Source of the DNA: Wandonia sp964447015
GTDB lineage: Bacteria; Bacteroidota; Bacteroidia; Flavobacteriales_D; Crocinitomicaceae
NCBI GenBank assembly: GCA_964447015.1
Contig: CAYUQU010000002.1
Location: 1-64,000, forward strand
Direction of reading: 5' to 3'
DNA length: 64,000 nucleotides
Shown: positions 27,910-37,942 of the stretch, one piece after another
How positions within the stretch are numbered: position 1 is the first letter of the stretch
How the letters are laid out: each line of letters begins with the position of its first letter
Position numbers and translations under genes: made by a program
Notes under the pieces: model-generated
Told to the model about the DNA's origin: nothing
What the model saw: only the letters and a program-made list of their open reading frames with translations
Databases searched by the model: none

Positions 27910-28962
27910 ATGATTGTACTCACCTTTCTCATACTCAGCATATGCTTTTCCATCTTGATAAATGGAATTCTGCTTCGGTTTTCTAAAAACTTAGGGATTC
28001 GCAATTATCAGGATTATATCATACGTTGGAGCAGCGAAACAAAACCGTCGTTAGGAGGAATCAGTTTCTACATCATCTTTTTATTCTCAATTATTTTTTA
28101 CGCCATTATTTTTGGTGAAGTTGATGTATTTCGAAATGCTAAACTTCTAGGCTTATTCACTGCCGGCACATTAGCATTTCTCCTAGGCCTAGCTGATGAT
28201 GCATACAACACAAGACCTTTCCTTAAATTGTTAGCACAAATAACTACAGGATTCATCCTTGTATATACTGGAAGTACATTACCTGTTTCAAATATATTGT
28301 TTGTAGATGGTGTTATAACAGTTATATGGGTAGTTGGAGTGATGAATTCAGTCAACATGCTCGATAATATGGACGGTATAACTTCAACAGTTGCTGTTTT
28401 TATTTTATTGGCCTCTAGTTTTGGCTTTTATTGGTTAAATGGCTCATTATCTACAATATGGCTCGTATTGAATTTCTCGATGATTGGGGCATTAATCGGT
28501 TTTCTTTACTACAACTGGAACCCCTCAAAAATGTTTATGGGAGATGCCGGAAGTATGTTCCTCGGATTGTTTTTATCTTTCACAACGATAGATTCCCTTT
28601 GGAATGTGGGTGTACATTATGAGAATCACCGCTGGATCGGTTTATTAATCGCATTGGTTGCATTCACGCCAGCAGCAGTTGACACTTTAACGGTAGTAAT
28701 AAACCGTCTTCGCAGAGGGCAATCACCAATGGTAGGTGGTAAAGACCACACAACTCACCACCTTGTCTACAAAGGATTTAAAGATAAACAAGTAGGTTTT
28801 ATATTCTTGACTATCGGCTTAATAAGTTGCATCTTAGCTTGTGTGATGATTTATTTTGTTTCTTTAAACATGCTAATCCCCGTCTTTGTATCAGCTTTAT
28901 TTTTTGTGTTCATCTTTGTTTGGCTTTTCCGTATAACGCAAAAATACAAGTCAAAAGAATAA
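27910..28962 (+). CDS. WecA/TagO-like undecaprenyl-phosphate sugar-1-phosphate transferase
   Basis: A 350-residue polytopic enzyme of the MraY/WecA family that loads the first sugar phosphate (usually GlcNAc-1-P) onto undecaprenyl phosphate. The family motifs are present: LGLADDAYNTRP, NMLDNMDGITS, WNPSKMFMGDAGSMFLG and the cytoplasmic His motif GGKDHTTHHLV. About ten membrane helices are visible. The ATG at 27910 is preferred because an earlier frame from 27877 overlaps rfbC and adds a hydrophilic stretch. As the last gene of the operon it probably starts the lipid-linked repeat unit. Assembly genes such as wzx and wzy are not here. Confidence 0.92.
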   Translation: MIVLTFLILSICFSILINGILLRFSKNLGIRNYQDYIIRWSSETKPSLGGISFYIIFLFSIIFYAIIFGEVDVFRNAKLLGLFTAGTLAFLLGLADDAYNTRPFLKLLAQITTGFILVYTGSTLPVSNILFVDGVITVIWVVGVMNSVNMLDNMDGITSTVAVFILLASSFGFYWLNGSLSTIWLVLNFSMIGALIGFLYYNWNPSKMFMGDAGSMFLGLFLSFTTIDSLWNVGVHYENHRWIGLLIALVAFTPAAVDTLTVVINRLRRGQSPMVGGKDHTTHHLVYKGFKDKQVGFIFLTIGLISCILACVMIYFVSLNMLIPVFVSALFFVFIFVWLFRITQKYKSKE

Positions 28963-29043
28963 AATCTGAGGTATTTAGTTCTACTTCTTTGCCTGAAAAG
29001 AAACAAATTTCACTTTGAATGTATTTCAGGTGGGGCTTTATAG

Positions 29044-29051
29044 TAAATTTG
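29044..29051 (+). promoter_or_regulatory. -7 box for uvrA
   Basis: TAAATTTG fits TAnnTTTG exactly. The start would be near 29057, 36 bases before the uvrA ATG. The nearest upstream TTG (29015-29017) is 26 bases away, slightly beyond the usual spacing. Confidence 0.5.
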
Positions 29052-29092
29052 TATCTTAAATTATTCGACAAATAAATAGTCAAATTATTGGG

Positions 29093-31885
29093 ATGAAATT
29101 TAGTGCGAAAGATTATATTGAAGTATTTGGTGCTCGAGAACACAATCTCAAAAATATTGACTTAAAAATTCCTCGCAACAAACTTGTTGTCTTTACAGGA
29201 CTTTCGGGAAGTGGAAAAAGCTCACTTGCTTTCGACACCATTTTTGCTGAAGGACAAAGACGGTATATCGAAACTTTCTCTTCTTATGCACGACAATTTT
29301 TAGGTGGCCTTGAACGACCCGATGTCGATAAAATTGAAGGTTTAAGTCCTGTGATTGCCATAGAACAAAAAACTGTTTCTAAAAGTCCCCGTTCTACTGT
29401 TGGAACCATCACAGAAATATATGATTTTCTCCGTCTACTCTTTGCCCGTGTTTCAGAAGCTTATTCTTACGAAACAGGAGAGAAAATGGTCAAGTATTCT
29501 GACGACCAAATAGTCGATTTGATTCTCGAACAGTTCAATGAAAAAAGACTCATCATCTTATCTCCTAAAGTAAAAGGAAGAAAAGGACACTACCGTGAAT
29601 TATTTGAGCAAATCTCAAAACAGGGCTTTAATAAAGTGCGTGTAGATGGAGAATTAAAAGATATCGTTGTCGGAATGCGACTAGATCGATATAAAATTCA
29701 CGATATTGAAATGGTGGTGGATAGAATTGTGGTGGCACCTGATCAAAGGCAACGTCTCAATGAATCAGTGCAACTAGCCATGAAGCAAGGTGACAACGCT
29801 CTAATCGTTCTTGATGCAGATTCAAATGAAGAACGTTTTTTCAGTCGCTCACTCATGTGCCCAACGACAGGAATAAGTTATCCTGAACCTGAACCAAACT
29901 TGTTTTCTTTCAATTCGCCTTACGGCGCATGCCAGACATGTAGTGGTCTTGGACAGGTTTCGGAAATTGATCTCTCCAAAATAATTCCTGATAATTCAAA
30001 GTCTATTAAATCTGGTGGAATAACTCCGCTTGGAGAATTAAAATCCAAAAGACTTACTGAGCAAATTGAACACATTATTCAAAAACAAGGGTTTACTTTA
30101 AGCACCCCACTTAAAGAATTTGAAGAATCTTTAATTACAGAATTGTTATACGGCAACCAAAATGATTCTGATGGATTCGAAGGGATTGCAAGCTTCATTA
30201 CTCGTCATTTTGAAGATAATCCATCAGCTCCCATTAAACGATGGGCTGAAAGCTTTATGAATAAAGTTGACTGTCCAACATGTAAAGGAACGAGACTGAG
30301 AAAAGAAGCGCACTTTTTCAAAATTGGTGAAAAACATATTGGTGAAATTGTTTCATTAGATTTTCAAGAACTTAGTGATTGGGTTAATCAACTTGACAGT
30401 ATGCTAAGTAAACCTCAAAAAATCATCGGAACTGAGATTGTTAAAGAGATTCAAGATCGAGTTGGATTTATTTTACAAGTAGGACTAGAATATTTAACGC
30501 TAAACCGTCCAGCAAAATCATTGTCAGGAGGTGAAGCACAACGAATTCGTCTAGCAACACAAATTGGTTCTGAACTAGTCAATGTCTTATACATATTGGA
30601 CGAACCAAGTATAGGACTTCATCAGCGAGACAATACTCGTTTAATAGAATCTTTGAAAAAATTACGCGATGCAGGAAACTCTATCATAGTTGTTGAGCAT
30701 GACAAAGAAATGATAGAAGCTGCAGATTTTATCGTAGACATAGGTCCTGGTGCTGGAATTCACGGTGGCGAGATTGTAAATTCGGGAACTTACGAGGATA
30801 TTTTATCTGGCAATTCGCTAACCACTCAGTATTTGAACGGAACAAAAAACATTGAAATTCCAAAACAACGCCGACTAGGCAATGGCAAAAACCTAGAATT
30901 GAAAGGTGCAAGTGGACACAATCTGAAGAACGTAAATTTCTCTGTTCCTTTGGGCACATTCACCTGCATAACTGGGGTTTCTGGTAGTGGAAAATCTACG
31001 TTAATAAACGAAACACTCTACCCAATTCTCAACAACTATTACTTTAATGGTGTAAAAAAGATAATGCCGTATAAAAGTATAAAAGGACTTGAGCATTTGG
31101 ATAAAGTTATTGAGATAGACCAAACACCAATAGGTCGCACACCCCGCTCAAATACAGCTACATACACAAAAGTTTTTGATGAGATAAGAAGTTTATACTC
31201 TATTCTCCCTGAAGCCCTTATCCGAGGATACAAACCCGGACGTTTTTCATTTAACGTGAAAGGAGGTCGTTGCGAAACATGTATGGGGGCTGGTGTAAAA
31301 GTTGTTGAAATGAATTTCTTACCCGATGTGCTTGTAGAATGTGAGACGTGTCAGGGAAAAAGATACAATTCGGAAACGTTGGAAGTTCGCTTCAAAGGAA
31401 AATCAATAAACGATGTGTTGGAAATGAATATTGAAGAAGCTACCAAGTTCTTTGAATCAATTCCAAAAGTTCATCGAATTCTAGAAACCCTTTCATCAGT
31501 TGGGTTGAACTACATAAAACTTGGGCAACCTTCGACAACACTATCGGGAGGAGAAGCTCAGCGGATAAAATTAGCTTCAGAACTATCCAAAAAAAGTACA
31601 GGAAAAACTATTTACATTTTAGACGAACCCTCAACAGGTCTTCATTTTGAGGATATCAATATGCTTATTGAAGTACTACAACGATTAGTTAATGAAGGTA
31701 ATACGGTATTAATTATTGAACATAATTTGGATATAATCAAAGTAAGTGATTATATTGTAGACCTTGGACCAGAAGGAGGACATGGAGGCGGGAACATCGT
31801 CTGTAAAGGAACTCCTGAGGAAATTGTCAAAAAACATCATACGAAATCATATACTGCAAAGTATTTAAAACAAGAATTAAATTAG
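29093..31885 (+). CDS. uvrA: Excinuclease ABC subunit A
   Basis: A 930-residue damage-recognition ATPase of nucleotide excision repair, with UvrB and UvrC as partners. It has two ABC ATPase halves. First half: Walker A FTGLSGSGKSSLAFDT, signature LSGGEAQRIRLA and Walker B LYILDEPSIGLH. Second half: ITGVSGSGKSTLINET, LSGGEAQRIKLASEL and IYILDEPSTGLH. Zinc modules include CPTCKGTRL and CETCMGAG ... CETCQGKRY. In the first insertion finger the entry motif reads MCPTTGISY, so one of the classical Cys pair is absent, as I recall for other Bacteroidota UvrA. Five bases separate it from the LOG-family gene. Confidence 0.98.
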   Translation: MKFSAKDYIEVFGAREHNLKNIDLKIPRNKLVVFTGLSGSGKSSLAFDTIFAEGQRRYIETFSSYARQFLGGLERPDVDKIEGLSPVIAIEQKTVSKSPRSTVGTITEIYDFLRLLFARVSEAYSYETGEKMVKYSDDQIVDLILEQFNEKRLIILSPKVKGRKGHYRELFEQISKQGFNKVRVDGELKDIVVGMRLDRYKIHDIEMVVDRIVVAPDQRQRLNESVQLAMKQGDNALIVLDADSNEERFFSRSLMCPTTGISYPEPEPNLFSFNSPYGACQTCSGLGQVSEIDLSKIIPDNSKSIKSGGITPLGELKSKRLTEQIEHIIQKQGFTLSTPLKEFEESLITELLYGNQNDSDGFEGIASFITRHFEDNPSAPIKRWAESFMNKVDCPTCKGTRLRKEAHFFKIGEKHIGEIVSLDFQELSDWVNQLDSMLSKPQKIIGTEIVKEIQDRVGFILQVGLEYLTLNRPAKSLSGGEAQRIRLATQIGSELVNVLYILDEPSIGLHQRDNTRLIESLKKLRDAGNSIIVVEHDKEMIEAADFIVDIGPGAGIHGGEIVNSGTYEDILSGNSLTTQYLNGTKNIEIPKQRRLGNGKNLELKGASGHNLKNVNFSVPLGTFTCITGVSGSGKSTLINETLYPILNNYYFNGVKKIMPYKSIKGLEHLDKVIEIDQTPIGRTPRSNTATYTKVFDEIRSLYSILPEALIRGYKPGRFSFNVKGGRCETCMGAGVKVVEMNFLPDVLVECETCQGKRYNSETLEVRFKGKSINDVLEMNIEEATKFFESIPKVHRILETLSSVGLNYIKLGQPSTTLSGGEAQRIKLASELSKKSTGKTIYILDEPSTGLHFEDINMLIEVLQRLVNEGNTVLIIEHNLDIIKVSDYIVDLGPEGGHGGGNIVCKGTPEEIVKKHHTKSYTAKYLKQELN

Positions 31886-31890
31886 AAACT

Positions 31891-32568
31891 ATGACTAGAA
31901 AGGATTGGAATGAAATCAAAACAAATGATTCATGGGCTATTTTTAAAATTATGGCCGAATTTGTAGAAGGATATGAAAAAATGGCTCGAATAGGACCATG
32001 TATTTCAATATTCGGCTCTGCAAGAACAAAACCTGAAAACCCTTATTATCAAATAGGTGTAGATATTGCTGAGAAATTAGCCAAAAAAGGATATGGCATC
32101 ATCACTGGTGGTGGACCTGGAATTATGGAAGCTGGAAATAAAGGAGCACAGCAAGGCGGTGGGAAATCTGTTGGTTTAAATATTGGATTACCCTTTGAGC
32201 AAAATCACAATCCATACATTGACCACGATAACAATTTGGACTTTGATTATTTCTTTGTACGCAAAGTGATTTTCGTAAAATACGCTCAAGGATTTGTCAT
32301 TTTACCTGGAGGTTTCGGAACGCTTGATGAGGTATTTGAAGCACTTACTTTAATTCAAACAAAAAAAATCAATAACAGGCCCGTTGTGCTTGTTGGAAAG
32401 AAATTTTGGGGACCTTTAGTCGAGTGGATTAAAACAGAGATGCTAGAATCGGAAAACAATATTTCACCAAAAGATTTAAATCTTTTTTCTGTTGTTGATA
32501 CTGCCGAAGAAGCGGTTCAATACATTGATGATTTCTATAAAACACATGAACTTACTCCTAACTTTTAA
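31891..32568 (+). CDS. LOG family (TIGR00730-type) protein
   Basis: A 225-residue Rossmann-fold protein of the LOG/lysine-decarboxylase-like family. Motifs are ISIFGSARTKPEN, GYGIITGGGPGIMEAGNKGA and the hallmark VILPGGFGTLDEVFE. Family members act as cytokinin-riboside 5'-monophosphate phosphoribohydrolases or as nucleotide 5'-monophosphate nucleosidases; which one applies cannot be read from the sequence. It follows uvrA at five bases and is probably co-transcribed with it. Confidence 0.92.
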   Translation: MTRKDWNEIKTNDSWAIFKIMAEFVEGYEKMARIGPCISIFGSARTKPENPYYQIGVDIAEKLAKKGYGIITGGGPGIMEAGNKGAQQGGGKSVGLNIGLPFEQNHNPYIDHDNNLDFDYFFVRKVIFVKYAQGFVILPGGFGTLDEVFEALTLIQTKKINNRPVVLVGKKFWGPLVEWIKTEMLESENNISPKDLNLFSVVDTAEEAVQYIDDFYKTHELTPNF

Positions 32569-32585
32569 TGGAGTAAGTTTTTGTT
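32549..32585 (+). terminator. Terminator overlapping the 3' end of the LOG-family gene
   Basis: AACTTACTCC (32549-32558) pairs perfectly with GGAGTAAGTT (32570-32579) and is followed by a T-rich run. The left arm lies inside the last codons of the gene, so the hairpin spans the stop codon. Confidence 0.8.
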
Positions 32586-32710
32586 TTTATCATTAAACTC
32601 TATCGTTGTTTAAAAATCAAACTGATAGAATATTTTTATATATTTAGCTACTGTTGTATATTAGCAGAATATTTGCGTAGAACGTTCTTACTACTGACAA
32701 TAATAATATT

Positions 32711-35700
32711 ATGAAAAAATCGTTTACACGACTTAGAATCAACACAATTCAGAAGACCTTGTTAGTCTTTTTAGCGTTGAATTCTCTCTCTCATTTATCC
32801 GCACAACAAGTTACCATTTTTTCAAATGGATTTGAAAGTGGCGCGCCTGAATGGACAACCGAAAGTATTGCTGGAGAAAATGCATGGGTCTTAGGTGAAT
32901 GTGCAGGAAACGGAACATCTTTTGCGGGTGTAGCCTCTGCCTATATTTCAACAGGAAACGTTGTTGGTTGTGGAGAGGAATTTGCCTATACAAATTCAGC
33001 TTCAGGGGTTCAATCAATTGTTTTTTACCGTGAAGTCGATGCCTTTTGTGGTTCAGACCTCACATTTAGTTTTGATTATCAAATTTCCGGAGATGTAAAT
33101 GATTTTGGAGAGGTTGTGTATAGTACTAATGGAGGATCAACTTGGATTCTTGTTCCTGGTGGAACATTAGGAACAACAGCAGGATGGGACACACAAAGTA
33201 TCGGATTGCCAGCGTCATTGGAAAATACAACTTTCCATTTGGGGTTTCGTTTTACGTATGATGATGCAACCATTACCGCCCCTCCTCTTGCCATTGACAA
33301 TGTTATTTTACAAGTAACGGACACTCAAAACCCTATATTGACTTGTCCAGTAAGCGATACATTGTTTACAAACGCACTATCCTGTTCAAGTGATATTGAT
33401 GATTTATCTAAAAGATTAATAACAATTAGCGATAATTGTACTGACTCGGTAAATATAACGTTCATACAAACACCTGACTTCACGCATACTCTCTCTGGTC
33501 ATTTGGATAACGTAAATGTAGAATTAGAAGCATTTGACGAAGCAGGAAACACCTCTTCATGTATTATAAATGTGGTACTTATAGATGCAATAGCTCCAGT
33601 ATATATTTGTCCACCAAATGCAACTGTATTTGTTGATAATCAATGTGATTATGAAATAGAGGACTTTACATCATTAATATCTCCCACAGATAATTGCACC
33701 GCTGCAATGAATATTACCATTTCACAATCACCATTGCCTGGAGTTATTCTTTCTGGTGACGGAACAACGCAGCAAATTACATTAATTGCATCAGACGAAG
33801 CTGGCAATGAAAACACTTGTTTTTTCACTCTTACATTAGATGATAATATTGCACCATCTATCATCTGTCCTGGAGATCAAACGGCATATGCTGATGGAGG
33901 TTGCCAAGCGGTTATGGATGATTATAGATCGCTTGCAGTAGTTGATGATAACTGTACTGATAATTTGGATTTGATTATTATGCAATCACCAACTGTAGGT
34001 TTGTTTTTCAATTCAGATGAAGTAGTCACACTAACCGTTACAGATGAAAATGGCAACTCAGATAACTGTCAATTCAATGTCATGTTTATTGATACTATTT
34101 CTCCGTCGATTGTTTGTCCAACTGACCAAACCGTTTCTGCAGATGTAAACTGCGAGTCAATTCTTCTCGACTACACAGGAAGTCTTGTCGTTGGAGATAA
34201 TTGTACTAGTGTAGGAGACCTTGTTATTAATCAACTACCATCCGCAGGTTCGACAATAACAGGAGCGATCAATACTATTACACTAACCGTTTTTGATGAA
34301 GCTGGAAATGATAATTCATGTGTATTCAATGTAGAGGTGGAAGACAATACACTTCCTACTATTGATTGCCCAACAGACATGACTGTTTCAACAGATATAA
34401 ACTGCCAATTTACGTTAGATGATTATTCTTCATTGGTTACCATTGATGATAATTGTAGCGATGTTTCAAACTTAATTTTAACTCAACTACCTGCCACAGG
34501 AACAATCATTACTGGTGACGGTACTGTTCAACTTATAACTATGGAAGTTGAGGATGAAGCGGGAAATCTAGCAAACTGTACTTTCAATATTACATTAATT
34601 GACGATTTGGCACCTGAAATAATTTGTGGTGGTACGCTGAACGCATCAGTAGATGCAAGTTGTGAGTATATTTTGACTGATTACACTAACCACGGTATAG
34701 CAACTGACAACTGTACAGCACAAGGTGTTATCATTAAAACACAAACACCGATAGTAGGAACAACACTAGGTTTGGGAAGCCATGTTATTGAAATTTTCGC
34801 AGAAGACGAAGCTTCAAACATATCATCTTGTACATTTACGTTAAATGTTATTGATAACATTGATCCTAACATTAATGCTTGCGCACCCAACACTTCTATA
34901 AATGCAGATCCTGAGTTTTGTAATGGTGTTTTAGGAAATTACACTGCACTCGTAAATGCAGATGATAATTGTACTGCATCTTTTGATTTGACAATTGCTC
35001 AGTCACCTGTACCAGGAACAATCATTAACTCAAATCAAACAGTAACAATGACTGTAACCGATATTTCTGGAAACAGTTCGGTATGTGTATTTAATGTCGC
35101 AATAATTGATAATACACCACCTGAAGTTGATTGTCCAGCGACAGTTACTGCAACAATTATTAGTAACTGTGATTATACTATTCCAAATCTTGTATCCGTT
35201 ACTACTGGAACTGATAATTGTAGTACATCGGGTGATTTAGTTTTTAATCAAGTTCCAGCTGCAGGAAGTTTTTCAAGTGGTATTACTAACGTAACTGTCA
35301 CACTTACTGATGAAGGAGGGAATAGCGGAAATTGCATTGTTGCAGTTCATCCTGAAGATTTGACTCCACCAACAATAACTTGTCCTTCTGATGACGTTAT
35401 TAATGTCGGGACTAATTGTAACACGCTATTGTCAGATTACACAGGTTCTGCCATTGCTTCTGACAACTGTCCTGGACTTACATTGACTCAGTTTCCTTCT
35501 GCTGGTGAAAACTTGATTACAGGTAATCACACGATTATGATTGAAGCTGAAGATGGATCAGGTAATATTTCTAGTTGTACATTTAACTTGTTTGTGGAAG
35601 AAGATGAATTACCAGAGATAACATGCCCTGCTCCAATCAATACTTGTGACCCTGTTGTCAACTACACTGAGCCTGTCGGAACAGACAACTGTATTGCATA

Positions 35701-36877
35701 TACTTACCAAACTGATGTAACAGGGTTAACAACTGGGGACACTTTCCCAATAGGGATAACAACTCTGAGTTATGAAGTTGCCGATTCTTCAGGAAATATA
35801 GCTTCGTGTTCATTTAATATTGAAGTATTAGAATACCCGGATTTAGCAATAGTGGAAGACGACATTCAGTTATGTGATACAGTATCCACTATAATTTCCG
35901 CTAACAACCCAACAACTGGTACAGGTGAGTGGTCTATCTTCAGTGGTACAGGTACACTTAATAATCAATTTGCATCTACAACTGGAATAAATAATTTGAG
36001 TATAGGAGAGAATCAAATCATTTGGACAATTAGTACTCCATCATGTGGAAACACAACTGATACGCTTACTATTACTGTTTATGACTTGCCACTGCCTGCA
36101 TCTACTCTTGATACAGTTTATGCTTGTGACCTTGAATTTGTACAAATCTCAGCGAACGTACCATCTGCGGGAGTTGGAGTTTGGTATGACGTAAATGGCA
36201 ATACCACATTCTCAAACCCTAATGGTGTTCCAACCGCTGTATTTAATTTACAAGAAGGATGGAATCAAATTGTATGGTCTATTTCAAATGGTTCTTGCCC
36301 TGTGTCTGAAGACACTACTAACATATATACTACTGAAATCGCTCAAATTATTCAGCCATCTGAAGATTCTTTAACATATTGTCTTGGTAACACCAATATG
36401 AATTTAGTAGGTACAGAACCACAACCTGGCACTCTACCTAGATGGTATTTCCCTCAAGGATACGGATTCCTTGCAACTCCATTCAATCACGAAACAACAG
36501 TAAGTGATATTGAATTTGGTGAAAACATCCTCGTCTACGAGTTGAAAAAACAACAGTGTCCAGCTACTAGAGACACTCTCTTTATTACTGTCAACACATG
36601 TGGTGAATATGGCGATTTCCCTAATATGATTACGCCAAATGGAGATGGGCAAAACGATGTTTGGGTACTTGATAACCTTAGTATAATTCACCCTGAATGC
36701 ATAGTAAGAATTTTCAATAGATGGGGGAATTTAGTTTTTGAGTCCGAAGGATATAAAGATAGCTGGAATGGAACACATAAAGGCGAACGTCTTCCAATGG
36801 GAACATACTATTACACTATCGACTTAAACGATACGGAAAAAACGGTTTTGAAAGGTAACGTAAGTATCATCTACTAA
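32711..36877 (+). CDS. T9SS type B substrate with about ten HYR-like modules
   Basis: A 1388-residue secreted protein. Order: signal peptide (1-31, ending LSA-Q); a MAM/jelly-roll-like N-terminal domain (about 35-205; SNGFESGAPEWTTES, FDYQISGD); about ten HYR-like Ig modules of about 83 residues (about 207-1042), each opening with P.I.CP and holding a central DNCT and a GN...C.F.V close; three further beta modules; and a gliding-associated type B CTD (FPNMITPNGDGQNDVWVL, IFNRWGNLVFES, SWNGTHKGE). It should be exported by T9SS and held by the adjacent PorP/SprF protein, 11 bases downstream. Repeated, cysteine-bearing Ig modules point to a long surface stalk or adhesin; the target is unknown. 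Confidence 0.95.
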   Translation: MKKSFTRLRINTIQKTLLVFLALNSLSHLSAQQVTIFSNGFESGAPEWTTESIAGENAWVLGECAGNGTSFAGVASAYISTGNVVGCGEEFAYTNSASGVQSIVFYREVDAFCGSDLTFSFDYQISGDVNDFGEVVYSTNGGSTWILVPGGTLGTTAGWDTQSIGLPASLENTTFHLGFRFTYDDATITAPPLAIDNVILQVTDTQNPILTCPVSDTLFTNALSCSSDIDDLSKRLITISDNCTDSVNITFIQTPDFTHTLSGHLDNVNVELEAFDEAGNTSSCIINVVLIDAIAPVYICPPNATVFVDNQCDYEIEDFTSLISPTDNCTAAMNITISQSPLPGVILSGDGTTQQITLIASDEAGNENTCFFTLTLDDNIAPSIICPGDQTAYADGGCQAVMDDYRSLAVVDDNCTDNLDLIIMQSPTVGLFFNSDEVVTLTVTDENGNSDNCQFNVMFIDTISPSIVCPTDQTVSADVNCESILLDYTGSLVVGDNCTSVGDLVINQLPSAGSTITGAINTITLTVFDEAGNDNSCVFNVEVEDNTLPTIDCPTDMTVSTDINCQFTLDDYSSLVTIDDNCSDVSNLILTQLPATGTIITGDGTVQLITMEVEDEAGNLANCTFNITLIDDLAPEIICGGTLNASVDASCEYILTDYTNHGIATDNCTAQGVIIKTQTPIVGTTLGLGSHVIEIFAEDEASNISSCTFTLNVIDNIDPNINACAPNTSINADPEFCNGVLGNYTALVNADDNCTASFDLTIAQSPVPGTIINSNQTVTMTVTDISGNSSVCVFNVAIIDNTPPEVDCPATVTATIISNCDYTIPNLVSVTTGTDNCSTSGDLVFNQVPAAGSFSSGITNVTVTLTDEGGNSGNCIVAVHPEDLTPPTITCPSDDVINVGTNCNTLLSDYTGSAIASDNCPGLTLTQFPSAGENLITGNHTIMIEAEDGSGNISSCTFNLFVEEDELPEITCPAPINTCDPVVNYTEPVGTDNCIAYTYQTDVTGLTTGDTFPIGITTLSYEVADSSGNIASCSFNIEVLEYPDLAIVEDDIQLCDTVSTIISANNPTTGTGEWSIFSGTGTLNNQFASTTGINNLSIGENQIIWTISTPSCGNTTDTLTITVYDLPLPASTLDTVYACDLEFVQISANVPSAGVGVWYDVNGNTTFSNPNGVPTAVFNLQEGWNQIVWSISNGSCPVSEDTTNIYTTEIAQIIQPSEDSLTYCLGNTNMNLVGTEPQPGTLPRWYFPQGYGFLATPFNHETTVSDIEFGENILVYELKKQQCPATRDTLFITVNTCGEYGDFPNMITPNGDGQNDVWVLDNLSIIHPECIVRIFNRWGNLVFESEGYKDSWNGTHKGERLPMGTYYYTIDLNDTEKTVLKGNVSIIY
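33326..35836 (+). repeat. Array of about ten HYR-like coding repeats
   Basis: Ten imperfect repeats of about 250 bases encode the HYR-like modules of the type B substrate. The conserved protein marks are a CP near the start, DNC in the middle and SSCTFN- or NSCVFN-like ends followed by an acidic linker. The DNA repeats are well diverged, so they appear old rather than freshly duplicated. The tenth module is shorter and lacks the central spacer. Confidence 0.85.
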
Positions 36878-36888
36878 AAATATTGAAC

Positions 36889-37911
36889 ATGAAAAAATTA
36901 ATATATATCGCACTGTTTTTCGGGTTCAGCTCACCTCTTATAGCTCAACAAGAAAGTCAATTCACTCAATTCTATATGAATCCCTATATGCACAATCCTG
37001 CGGCATCTGGAATGATGTCTTTGATTGATGTAAACCTTGGTTTCAGACAGCAATGGGCAGGAATTGAGGGCGCTCCTAGAACATTTTTCGCTAGTGCACA
37101 TTCGCAAATCAAATTAGGAAAAAAAGGGAATCAAGTGCTACAAGAATTCAGAGAAAGTGGAACTTTTTTCTCTACTCCTCAGGTTTCTACAGGAGCTGTT
37201 AAACATGTAGTTGGTGGTAAATTATTCACCGACCAGATGGGACCGTTTAACAAGACAAGTTTAGGTGGATCGTATGCATTTCACTTTCCAATGATAAAGA
37301 ATGTGAATATGTCATTTGGTCTTTCAGCAGGTTGGAGCAATTTTGGATTAAATTCTTCGAAAGTAAAATTGTACCACCAAGATGATGGAGCTTATGCTAA
37401 TCTAACATCAAATGGAGGAAGTCAAAACTTCTTTGACATGCAAGCAGGAACGATGATTTATCACAAATATTTTGAAGTGGGTTATAGCATGTCGCAGTTA
37501 ATCAATAACAAGTATGTAGTAGAAAACATCACAACAGATTCTCGTTTTGAAAGACACCATTTCGTTTACATTGCAGGGAATATTGATTTTAACGATGACT
37601 GGATGGTTTCCCCTGCAATATTTATGCGAAGTGTGAAAAACGCCCCATTTAATTTTGAAGGTATGATTCGAGTGCAATATCGAAGAATGGCTTGGCTTGG
37701 CGTAGGGTATCGCAATACGAATACTTTGACTTTTAGTGCAGGCGCTAATTTTGCAAAAAACTTCAGAATTGGTTATTCATATGACTCAGGTTTTGGTCAA
37801 TATAGATCTGTTCAAGGAGGAGGAAGTCACGAAATAATAGTTGGCTTCTTACTTGGCAAAAACAGAAAATTAGAGAAAGAAATTGATAAATCTGAGGAAG
37901 AAGCAAAGTAG
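36889..37911 (+). CDS. PorP/SprF family outer-membrane protein (second copy)
   Basis: A 340-residue beta-barrel of the T9SS PorP/SprF family. The signal peptide (1-19, ending LIA-Q) is followed by the signature SQFTQFYMNPYMHNPAASG and by LGFRQQWAGIEGAPRTF. The C-terminus is a charged tail (KNRKLEKEIDKSEEEAK) after the last strand. The ATG at 36889 is used instead of an upstream TTG at 36883. It lies directly behind the HYR-like type B substrate and is probably its partner. Unlike the locus at 5105-11960, no PorE-like gene follows. Confidence 0.94.
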   Translation: MKKLIYIALFFGFSSPLIAQQESQFTQFYMNPYMHNPAASGMMSLIDVNLGFRQQWAGIEGAPRTFFASAHSQIKLGKKGNQVLQEFRESGTFFSTPQVSTGAVKHVVGGKLFTDQMGPFNKTSLGGSYAFHFPMIKNVNMSFGLSAGWSNFGLNSSKVKLYHQDDGAYANLTSNGGSQNFFDMQAGTMIYHKYFEVGYSMSQLINNKYVVENITTDSRFERHHFVYIAGNIDFNDDWMVSPAIFMRSVKNAPFNFEGMIRVQYRRMAWLGVGYRNTNTLTFSAGANFAKNFRIGYSYDSGFGQYRSVQGGGSHEIIVGFLLGKNRKLEKEIDKSEEEAK

Positions 37912-37915
37912 AAGT

Positions 37916-37923
37916 TATCTTTG
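37916..37923 (+). promoter_or_regulatory. -7 box for the acyltransferase gene
   Basis: TATCTTTG is a perfect TAnnTTTG, placed 20 bases before the ATG at 37943 and just after the PorP/SprF stop. It suggests the acyltransferase has its own promoter, though no -33 TTG is well placed. Confidence 0.5.
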
Positions 37924-37942
37924 CACTTTCTTTTGAATTGTT

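Noticed and set aside
33326..35836. Repeat array as a CRISPR or satellite
   Set aside because: The period of about 250 bases is in frame and encodes HYR-like protein modules; the repeats are diverged and have no spacer structure.
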